Below are positions 57,982 through 64,000 of a DNA stretch of 64,000 nucleotides, in pieces (position 1 is the first letter of the stretch; each line of letters opens with the position of its first letter). The notes below the pieces were generated by a model. That model did no database searches. It was not told the origin of the DNA and saw only the letters and a program-made list of their open reading frames with translations. The DNA comes from DATGZH01 sp035297265 (GTDB taxonomy: Bacteria > Actinomycetota > Acidimicrobiia > Acidimicrobiales > RAAP-2), in assembly GCA_035297265.1 (NCBI GenBank), contig DATGZH010000001.1, positions 62,001 through 126,000 of the forward strand. The letters are read 5' to 3'. A program made the translations under genes and the position numbers.

Positions 57982-59154
57982 GTGACTGACGTCGAGCGCC
58001 CCCGGCGCCATTCGACGCCATGGTCGGTGCGGAGGGCACGGATTCTCCGTAGGGCGTTGGGCCCGGCACTGGCCGCTGTCACAGTGTGCTCGTGCACTGT
58101 GCTTTCTTCAGCGCGCCCTGCCGGCGCCGACCAGCTGAGCGACGCCAAGGCCAAGGCGGCCCAGCTCAACGCCGAGATCCAGGCCGACGGGGCCCGCATC
58201 TCGGCCCTCGGCCAGGCCTACGACCAGGCCCAGAGCCAGATCGCCTCTTTGGACCAGCAGATCAGCGCCACCAAGGGCAAGATCGCCGCCGACCAGGCCG
58301 AGGTGAACAAGGACCAGAGCACCCTGCGCAAGGCGGCCATCAACGCCTACGTCGACGGGGGGTCGACCGCCTCCTCCAACCCGCTCTTCTCGAACAACCA
58401 GCACACCCAGGCGGTGGCCGAGGAGTACAACCAGGTGGCCGAGGGCGACATCAACAGCGCCGTGGCCAACCTGCACACCGCCCAGACCCAGCTGAACCAG
58501 CAGGAGGCTTCCCTCCAGAGCCAGGAGAACCAGGCCCAGGCTCAGGCCCAGGCGGCCCAGCAGGCCCAGCAGCAGGCCCAGCAGGAGCAGAACGCCCAGA
58601 ACTCGGCCCTGTCCCAGGTGCAGGGCCAGATCGCCACTCTCGTGGCCCAGCAGCAGGCAGCCCAGGCGGCAGCCGAGGCCGCGGCGGCCCAGCAGAAGAT
58701 CGCCGCGGCCCAGGCCCAGGCGGCGGCCCAGTCGGGCGCCGCGGCGGCGACCGGGTCCGGGGGCAACAGTGCCGCCGCCGACCCGCCACCCCCCTCGGCC
58801 CCAGGCGGCGAGGGCGCCGTCCAGGCGGCCGAGACCCAGATCGGCGTTCCCTACGTCTGGGGCGGTGAGACCCCCGGTGTCGGCTTCGACTGCTCGGGCC
58901 TCACGGCCTGGGCCTGGGGCCAGGTCGGCGTAGGGCTCCCCCACTTCTCGGGGGCCCAGATGGCCGACAGTACGCCCGTGCCCATCTCCGACCTCGAGCC
59001 GGGTGACCTCCTCTTCTACGGCCCGGGCGGCGCCGACCACGTGGCCATGTACGTGGGCGGTGGCCAGATGATCGAGGCGCCCTACACCGGGGCGAGCGTG
59101 TGGATCACCGGGCTCCGCCTCGGGGACGGCTTCGCCGGGGCCGGCCGGCCCTGA
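57982..59154 (+). CDS. Secreted NlpC/P60 peptidoglycan hydrolase with coiled coil
   Basis: The 390-residue protein has a signal sequence (about 25-50, ALAAVTVCSC...AGAD). A long coiled-coil region (about 52-225) is rich in Gln and Ala with repeated QAQA/QQAQ stretches, followed by an Ala/Gly/Pro linker (about 225-275) and an NlpC/P60 domain. Catalytic Cys304 (DCSGL) and His353 (DHVAMYVG) are present. It is a RipA-like DL-endopeptidase that cuts stem peptides during growth or division. The coiled coil probably restrains the enzyme. GTG 57982 has a structured leader upstream and a hairpin after the stop. Confidence 0.92.
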   Translation: MTDVERPRRHSTPWSVRRARILRRALGPALAAVTVCSCTVLSSARPAGADQLSDAKAKAAQLNAEIQADGARISALGQAYDQAQSQIASLDQQISATKGKIAADQAEVNKDQSTLRKAAINAYVDGGSTASSNPLFSNNQHTQAVAEEYNQVAEGDINSAVANLHTAQTQLNQQEASLQSQENQAQAQAQAAQQAQQQAQQEQNAQNSALSQVQGQIATLVAQQQAAQAAAEAAAAQQKIAAAQAQAAAQSGAAAATGSGGNSAAADPPPPSAPGGEGAVQAAETQIGVPYVWGGETPGVGFDCSGLTAWAWGQVGVGLPHFSGAQMADSTPVPISDLEPGDLLFYGPGGADHVAMYVGGGQMIEAPYTGASVWITGLRLGDGFAGAGRP

Positions 59155-59158
59155 CCCC

Positions 59159-59177
59159 GAGGAGGGCGACCCTCCTC
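59159..59177 (+). terminator. Hairpin terminator after the NlpC/P60 gene
   Basis: GAGGAGGG (59159-59166) and CCCTCCTC (59170-59177) form a perfect eight-base-pair stem with a three-base loop, four bases after the stop. No U-tract follows. Confidence 0.7.
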
Positions 59178-59238
59178 AACCGTCCACCGGCGGCCTGAAC
59201 GAGGCGCGGGCCGGCGCTACCGTCGTCGGAACGGACCC

Positions 59239-60153
59239 ATGAAGCCCATCCCTGTCGACTTCCACATCGGCCCTCTCGACATCCACATCTACGGGATCGG
59301 CCTGGCCGTCACCTTCCTGTTCGCCTACTGGTACTTCGAGCGGCGACTGCAGCGGCATGGCTACCGCACCGACTGGCTCGTCGGGATGTTCCTCTGGGTC
59401 GTCGCCGCGGCCATCGTCGGGGCCCGGGCGATGCACGTCCTCACGAACGCCTCCTCCTACACGTCGCACCCGAGCGAGATCCTGGCCATCTGGCACGGCG
59501 GCCTCTCGTCGTTCGGCGGGCTCCTCCTCGCCGTCCCCGTCGGCCTCGTCGTGACCAAGCAGCGCTGCCCGGAGCTCCCGATCCCCCGGGCGTTCGACCT
59601 CGTGGCCCCGGTGCTCGTGGCCGCCTGGGCCCTCGGGCGGCTCCTCGGCCCCCAGCTCATGTACGCCGGCGGCGGCCACCGCACCAACCAGTGGTTCGGC
59701 ATGTACTACGCAGGACAGAGTGGCCGGCGCCTCCCGGTGCCGATCTTCCAGGCCCTGGCGGACTTCGTGGTCTTCCTCGTCCTCATCTGGCTGGAACGGC
59801 GGCTCGAGCGCTGGCCCGACGGGTCGCCCCGGCGCAACTACCCCTCCGGCGCGGTCATCGGCACGGCCATGCTTCTCTGGGGGATCGAGCGGTTCTTCGA
59901 CCAACGTCTCTTCCTCACCGAACAGGGCGTCGGCTCGCTCCTCGTCCAGATCGCCGCGGTGGCCCTCGCCCTGGCCGGCGCAGTGGTCCTCGTCGTGGCC
60001 CTTCGGCGCTGGCGGGCCTGGTTGGCCGCCGGAGCGCCGGGCGGCCACGACCCCGAGGTGGGCACGCACCGCCCCGACGAGGAGGCCGAGGGCGACGAGG
60101 AGGCGACCGTCGAGAGCCGGCGGGCCGCCCCGGCCTCCGTTGACGACGGATAG
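59239..60153 (+). CDS. Divergent Lgt-family (prolipoprotein diacylglyceryl transferase-like) membrane protein
   Basis: The 304-residue protein has the Lgt-type membrane layout of about seven helices. An N-terminal YGIGLAVTFLFAYW helix is followed by GARAMHVL and GGLSSFGGLL segments that align with Lgt motifs. However, the Lgt signature GRxGNxxNxE region reads GRLLGPQLMYAGGG, and HPTxLYE-type residues read VPIFQALAD. The E. coli His103 position is Phe. It is therefore either a strongly diverged transferase or a family member with another role. The C-terminus is acidic and soluble. Its stop codon TAG is part of the palindrome controlling the next gene. Confidence 0.75.
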   Translation: MKPIPVDFHIGPLDIHIYGIGLAVTFLFAYWYFERRLQRHGYRTDWLVGMFLWVVAAAIVGARAMHVLTNASSYTSHPSEILAIWHGGLSSFGGLLLAVPVGLVVTKQRCPELPIPRAFDLVAPVLVAAWALGRLLGPQLMYAGGGHRTNQWFGMYYAGQSGRRLPVPIFQALADFVVFLVLIWLERRLERWPDGSPRRNYPSGAVIGTAMLLWGIERFFDQRLFLTEQGVGSLLVQIAAVALALAGAVVLVVALRRWRAWLAAGAPGGHDPEVGTHRPDEEAEGDEEATVESRRAAPASVDDG

Positions 60154-60168
60154 AACACGTTCTAGGTT
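60140..60168 (+). promoter_or_regulatory. Promoter with KstR-type palindromic operator upstream of the acyl-CoA synthetase gene
   Basis: TTGACG (60140-60145) and TAGGTT (60163-60168) are 17 bases apart. Between them lies TAGAACACGTTCTA (60151-60164), with perfect six-base arms around AC. It fits the KstR motif TnnAACnnGTTnnA known from mycobacterial sterol-catabolism regulons. A bound TetR-type repressor would occupy the promoter. Confidence 0.72.
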
Positions 60169-60216
60169 GGCCCGACCCGCCCCCTGAGGGCGACGACGGC
60201 ACGGAAGGAACCACCC

Positions 60217-61770
60217 ATGGGCGACCTCGGCTTCTGGGCCCTCGCGCAGGAGGATCCGGAGCACCTGGCACTCGTCGCGCCCGACGGCACGCAGTTGCAC
60301 GCCGGCGAGCTCCTCGGGCGGGCCAACCAGGTGGTCCACGCGCTGCGCGGCTTCGGCATCCGGCAGGGCGACGTCGTCGCCACGGTCCTGCCCAACGGGA
60401 TCGAGGCGGTCGAGGTGTACCTGGCCGCCCTCCAGGCCGGCTGGTACCTCGTGCCGATCAATCACCACCTCGTCGGGCGGGAGATCGGCTACATCCTGGC
60501 CGACGCCGACGCCAAGGTCTTCGTGGCCCACGAGCGCTTCGCCGACGCCTGCCTCGAGGCGGCCGACGAGGCCGAGCTCCCGTCGACCGCCTGTCTGGCT
60601 GTCGGCGCGATCACCGGTTTCTCGTCGTTCGCCGCCGCCCGGAACAACCAGCCGACCACGCTCCCGGCCGACCGCACCCTCGGCGACACGATGAACTACA
60701 CGTCGGGAACGACCGGGAACCCGAAGGGCGTCCACCGCGACCTCCTCGGCGTCACCCCGGAGCAGGCGGCCCTCGGCCTCGGCGGGCTGCTGCTCCTCTT
60801 CGGCATCAACCCGGGAGACGACAACGTCCACATCGTGGGTTCACCCCTCTACCACACGGCCGTCCTGCGCTTCGGCGGCGCCTCGCTCCATTTCGGCCAC
60901 ACGGTGGTCCTCATGGACAAGTGGCTGCCCGAGGAGATGCTGGCTCTCATCGAGCGCCACCGGGTGACGACGTCGCACATGGTGCCGACGCAGTTCCACC
61001 GGCTGCTGGGACTCCCCGAGGAGACCAGGACCAAGTACGACCTCTCGTCGCTGCGCCACATGATCCACGCCGCCGCCCCCTGCCCGATCGACGTGAAGCA
61101 CAAGATGATCGAGTGGTGGGGCCCCGTCATCGACGAGTACTACGCGGCCAGCGAGGGCGGCGGGACGATCGTCAACACCGAGGAGTGGCTAGAGAAGCCG
61201 GGCACGGTCGGGAAAGCCTGGCCCATCTCGGAGATCGGCGTCTTCGACGACGAGGGCCACCGCCTCGAGGAGCCGGGTCAGATCGGGACCGTCTACATGT
61301 CGATGCAGTCAGGTGGCTTCGAGTACCACAAGGACAAGGAGAAGACCGAGCGCAACCGCATCGGGAGCTTCTTCACGGTCGGTGACATCGGCTACCTGGA
61401 CGAGGACGGCTTCCTCTTCCTCTGCGACCGCAAGACCGACATGATCATCTCCGGCGGGGCCAACATCTACCCGGCGGAGATCGAGGGCGTCCTCTTCGGC
61501 CACCCGAAGGTCGGCGACGCCGCGGTCTTCGGTATCCCCAACGAGGACTGGGGCGAGGAGGTGAAGGCGGTCATCGAGCCGGTGGACGGCGTCGAGCCGA
61601 GCCCCGAACTGGCGGAGGACATCCTTGCCTACTGCGCCGACAAGCTCGCCAAGTTCAAAACGCCCAAGTCCGTCGACTTCACCACCGAGATGCCCCGGGA
61701 CCCGAACGGCAAGCTCTACAAGCGCAAGCTCCGGGACCCCTACTGGGCGGGCCGGGAGCGGGCCATCTGA
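60217..61770 (+). CDS. AMP-binding acyl-CoA synthetase (FadD-like)
   Basis: The 517-residue adenylating enzyme has the P-loop YTSGTTGNPKG at about residue 161, the substrate-pocket GSPLYHTAVLRF and EYYAASEGGG segments, VGDIGYLDEDGFLFLCDRKTDMIISGGANIYPAEIE, and the catalytic Lys in PRDPNGKLYKRK near 499. It converts a carboxylic acid to its acyl-CoA through acyl-AMP. A KstR-like operator in the promoter suggests steroid or branched lipid substrates, but this is inference. ATG 60217 has AAGGAA upstream. Confidence 0.92.
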   Translation: MGDLGFWALAQEDPEHLALVAPDGTQLHAGELLGRANQVVHALRGFGIRQGDVVATVLPNGIEAVEVYLAALQAGWYLVPINHHLVGREIGYILADADAKVFVAHERFADACLEAADEAELPSTACLAVGAITGFSSFAAARNNQPTTLPADRTLGDTMNYTSGTTGNPKGVHRDLLGVTPEQAALGLGGLLLLFGINPGDDNVHIVGSPLYHTAVLRFGGASLHFGHTVVLMDKWLPEEMLALIERHRVTTSHMVPTQFHRLLGLPEETRTKYDLSSLRHMIHAAAPCPIDVKHKMIEWWGPVIDEYYAASEGGGTIVNTEEWLEKPGTVGKAWPISEIGVFDDEGHRLEEPGQIGTVYMSMQSGGFEYHKDKEKTERNRIGSFFTVGDIGYLDEDGFLFLCDRKTDMIISGGANIYPAEIEGVLFGHPKVGDAAVFGIPNEDWGEEVKAVIEPVDGVEPSPELAEDILAYCADKLAKFKTPKSVDFTTEMPRDPNGKLYKRKLRDPYWAGRERAI

Positions 61771-61921
61771 GCTGAGCCGGGCAGGCCCGTCCCGGCCGGC
61801 CGACCCGCCGGACCTGGCCGTGCCCCGGGCCTCTCGCCGGGCCCGGACGGGTGGGTCCGCCAGCTGGGCGACCCCGTAAGGTCCGAGCGTCCTTCCCATC
61901 GTCTCGGACAGGAGGAACGCC

Positions 61922-62791
61922 ATGTGCCGATGGCTCGCCTACACCGGCCCCCCGATCTTCCTCGACACGCTCCTGCTCAAGCCGGACCACTCGCTCATCG
62001 ACCAGAGCCTCGAGGCCAGGCAGAACTACGTGCCGGGGGCCGCGATCACCTCGATGTTCCGCCACCACGCCCTGCCGACGAACGGCGACGGGTTCGGCGT
62101 CGGCTGGTACGGCGAGCGTGAGTTCCCCGGACAGTACCGGGACACCCGCCCGGCTTGGAACGACGCGAACCTCCGGCGGATCTCAGAACAGATCCGCTCG
62201 GCCATGTTCCTCGCCCACGTGCGCGCCGCCATCCATGGCACGATCTCCCACGTCAACTGCCACCCGTTCCTCTACGGGAACTGGCTGTTCCAGTACAACG
62301 GGGAGATCAACGGCTTCCACGACGTGAAGCGCGACCTCGTCCTCGACGTCGCCCCCGAGCTCTACCCTCACATCGAGGGGAACGCCGACACCGAGCTGTG
62401 CTTCCACCTCGCCCTCACCTACGGGCTGGCCGACGACGCACCGACCGCCCTCGCCAAGATGGTGGGCCGGGTCGAGCGGGCCCGGAGCGACCGCGGTGTC
62501 GAGGCGCCGTTCCGGGCCACGGGGGCCACGACCGACGGCAAGACCCTCTATGCCTTCCGCTACTCGAGCGACAAGCAATCGAAGACGCTGTACCACTCCG
62601 AAGGGGTGACCTCGATCCGCACGGTGGCAGGCGGCGAAGAGTCCTTCCCGGCGGACGGCCGCATCGTCGTCTCCGAGCCGCTCGAGCTCGGCTACCGGGA
62701 CCAGCGGTGGGTGGAGGTGCCGGAGTGGTCGCTCGTGACGGTACGGGCCGGCGAGGAGCCGGTCGTCACACCGTTCGAGCCGATCATCTGA
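61922..62791 (+). CDS. Class II glutamine amidotransferase, EgtC-like
   Basis: The 289-residue Ntn-fold protein begins MCRWLAYTG, so Cys2 becomes the catalytic N-terminal Cys after Met removal. GDGFGVGWYG, FLAHVRAAIHG and NCHPFLYGNWLFQYNGEI are the other glutaminase-site segments. EgtC acts in ergothioneine synthesis, removing glutamate from the gamma-Glu-Cys conjugate. No other ergothioneine gene (EgtA, B, D, E) is in the window, so this could also be a DUG3-type gamma-glutamyl hydrolase. ATG 61922 has GAGGAA upstream. Confidence 0.88.
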   Translation: MCRWLAYTGPPIFLDTLLLKPDHSLIDQSLEARQNYVPGAAITSMFRHHALPTNGDGFGVGWYGEREFPGQYRDTRPAWNDANLRRISEQIRSAMFLAHVRAAIHGTISHVNCHPFLYGNWLFQYNGEINGFHDVKRDLVLDVAPELYPHIEGNADTELCFHLALTYGLADDAPTALAKMVGRVERARSDRGVEAPFRATGATTDGKTLYAFRYSSDKQSKTLYHSEGVTSIRTVAGGEESFPADGRIVVSEPLELGYRDQRWVEVPEWSLVTVRAGEEPVVTPFEPII

Positions 62792-62861
62792 CACCTGCCG
62801 CCACCGCTACCGGGAGGATCCGGAAGGAATGCGGCAAGACAGTCCAGCGACTCCCGACCAC

Positions 62862-63647
62862 CTACTCTGGCAGATCCACCTGGTCGGTGAGCTCGGCGAG
62901 CTGGTCGTCGACCACCTCACCGTCGACTTTGGCGGCGTTCCTGGCCGCCACCTCGACCATCTGCTGGGGGGCCATGGCCACGAAGATGCCCTCGGCCTCG
63001 ACGGTGAGCTTGCCCTCGAAGAACACGCCACCCCAGGTCGTCGTGCGACGACCCTCGACCTTCAAGACCCGGGACTCGATGTCGAGATCGGCGAGCAGCG
63101 GTGTCGGCCGGCGGTAGCGAACGGTCAGCGTGCCGGTCATGCCGGGCCGGCCGGCGATCAGCGTCTGGGCCCCGAGGACCTCGTCGAGGAGCTCGGCCAG
63201 CACCCCGCCGTGCACGATCGTCGGCGGTCCCTCGTAGGGGTAGCCGAAGCGGACCTTGCCCCGGAGCTCGTACTTGCCGTCCTCCCCGAACACGGCCCAG
63301 AGCTCGGCCGGCGGGGCGAGCGGATTGGCGAAGCCGATGACCGGGCTCGAGGGGAAGAGGTCCTGCGGGTGGTCGCCGGCCTGCGGAAGGCGGCGGGGCC
63401 GTTTCCCTCCGGGGAGGGCGGCCAGCCGGTCGGCGATGGCCGCCACGTCCTCGGCCGCCGCCGACATCTCGGCGTTCGAGAGCCGGCGCCCGACGACCAC
63501 GTCGAGGAGCCGGCGGGTGCTGGCGGCGAGGCGGTTGCGTGGGCTGTCGCGGTTCGAATGGGCGGTGGCCCCGGGGGGAACGGCCTCGCTGGCCGAAGGC
63601 CAGCCCCCGGAGATGTCGTCGCGCCGCCGCGGCTCGGCTTCGCTCAC
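62862..63647 (-). CDS. PaaI-type hot-dog thioesterase
   Basis: The 261-residue protein has a long N-terminal part of unclear role (about 1-90) and a C-terminal hot-dog domain with IVHGGVLAELLDEVLG and the typical TLTVRYRRPTPL strand. PaaI-type thioesterases hydrolyse aromatic or fatty acyl-CoAs. The GTG start overlaps the stop of the crotonase gene (GTGA), so both act in one acyl-CoA operon. Confidence 0.85.
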   Translation of the reverse strand: MSEAEPRRRDDISGGWPSASEAVPPGATAHSNRDSPRNRLAASTRRLLDVVVGRRLSNAEMSAAAEDVAAIADRLAALPGGKRPRRLPQAGDHPQDLFPSSPVIGFANPLAPPAELWAVFGEDGKYELRGKVRFGYPYEGPPTIVHGGVLAELLDEVLGAQTLIAGRPGMTGTLTVRYRRPTPLLADLDIESRVLKVEGRRTTTWGGVFFEGKLTVEAEGIFVAMAPQQMVEVAARNAAKVDGEVVDDQLAELTDQVDLPE

Positions 63648-64000
63648 CGGCGCCGGTAGTCGGGCGGCCGTTTCTCGGCGAACGCCTTCTGCCCCTCCTG
63701 CGCGTCCTCGGTGGCGAAGATGGGCCAGCCGATCTCGAGCTCGCGGGCGAGACCGTCGATCTCGGACAGGCCCTCGGTCTCCTGCACCGAACGCTTGATG
63801 GCCTCGACGGCCAACGGACCGTTGGCGCAGATCACCTCGGCCACCGCCTTCGCCTCGTCGAGGGCGGTCCCGTCGGGCACCACCCGGCCGATGAGGCCGA
63901 TGCGGAGGGCCTCCTCGGCCGAGACCTCGCGCGCCGTGAGAAGGAGGTCCATGGCCATCGTGTAGGGGATCTGGCGGCGCAGCCGCACCGTCGAGCCGCC
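63644..64000 (-). CDS. Enoyl-CoA hydratase (crotonase), C-terminal part (5' end outside window)
   Basis: The last 118 codons of a crotonase are visible. MAMDLLLTAREVSAEEALRIGLIGRVVPDGTALDEA is the typical segment after the catalytic Glu. The C-terminal helix region (IKRSVQETEGLSE...FATEDAQEGQKAFAEKRPPDYRRR) is complete and standard. Oxyanion-hole and catalytic residues are in the missing part, so the activity cannot be judged. The stop overlaps the thioesterase start by four bases. Confidence 0.88.
   Translation of the reverse strand, partial: GGSTVRLRRQIPYTMAMDLLLTAREVSAEEALRIGLIGRVVPDGTALDEAKAVAEVICANGPLAVEAIKRSVQETEGLSEIDGLARELEIGWPIFATEDAQEGQKAFAEKRPPDYRRR

Noticed and set aside
58540..58730. 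CAGGCCCAG-type direct repeats in the NlpC/P60 gene
   Set aside because: They encode the Gln/Ala coiled coil and need no further explanation; not a CRISPR or mobile repeat.
1..64000. tRNA, rRNA, insertion sequences, prophage or CRISPR
   Set aside because: I saw no cloverleaf with CCA-type ends, no transposase-like protein and no regularly spaced repeats.

Overview
This is a 64 kb stretch of high-GC (about 70% by eye), densely packed actinobacterial chromosome. It has 64 supported protein genes, no RNA genes, no insertion sequences and no CRISPR array. The type of actinobacterium is best matched by the class Acidimicrobiia. Pointers are a SufB/SufC/SufD-Rieske/SufS/SufU iron-sulfur system, homodimer-type AceE with an actinobacterial Pro/Ala-rich E2, PduO and MetH, LytR-CpsA-Psr and NlpC/P60 envelope proteins, and many GTG starts. 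The class assignment is inference; no rRNA is present. Many first genes have a TANNNT hexamer (often TAGCCT) only 6-8 bases before the start codon, so leaderless transcription looks common.

Layout. 1-5.7 kb: end of an M20 peptidase, an ABM monooxygenase, a B12-domain-less methylmalonyl-CoA mutase subunit, a VOC protein, a rhodanese-E1 fusion, a nitroreductase and a hypothetical. 5.9-13.1 kb: a secreted six-repeat protein, leucyl aminopeptidase, cobalamin adenosyltransferase, B12-dependent methionine synthase and a DUF2510 membrane protein. 13.1-23.2 kb: an E3-E2-lipoylation operon (lpdA, E2, and a single gene fusing LipB and LipA), an aldo/keto reductase and SDR pair, RNase H, and aceE. 23.2-30.8 kb: a lower-GC hypothetical, an Rrf2 regulator, a HhH glycosylase with thiE, an alpha/beta hydrolase, a DUF1707-like protein, an acyl-CoA dehydrogenase, an MBL hydrolase and a glycogen-debranching-type enzyme.

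30.9-41.1 kb is an iron-sulfur assembly region broken into separate units: sufC-sufS-sufU forward, sufD-Rieske-second sufC reverse, and sufB with a four-cysteine protein reverse. An LCP protein, a crotonase and an SRPBCC protein sit between them. 41.2-49.7 kb: an S9 oligopeptidase, a Gly-rich orphan frame, a RodZ-tail-like membrane protein, a TetR regulator, an RmlC-like epimerase, a flavin reductase, an MBL protein, MutY, a MaoC hydratase and a DUF6941 protein. 49.7-64 kb: a membrane protein, a methyltransferase, a methylsuccinyl-CoA dehydrogenase, a cyclase-hydrolase fusion, a DinB-like protein, a VOC protein, a malyl-CoA lyase-like protein, a dienelactone hydrolase, an NlpC/P60 hydrolase with a structured leader, a divergent Lgt, an acyl-CoA synthetase behind a KstR-type palindrome, an EgtC-like amidotransferase, a thioesterase and the end of a crotonase.

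How they fit together: the acyl-CoA genes (Mcd, MaoC, malyl-CoA lyase, mutase, VOC, adenosyltransferase) suggest an ethylmalonyl-CoA/propionyl-CoA network. AceE, E2, Lpd and LipBA supply a lipoylated dehydrogenase complex, and the SUF proteins would supply the clusters LipA and MutY need. No single locus looks like a wholly new system. The most unusual items are the LipB-LipA fusion, the dispersed SUF layout with two SufC proteins and a four-Cys companion, the KstR-like operator inside a promoter, and several enzymes missing expected catalytic residues.
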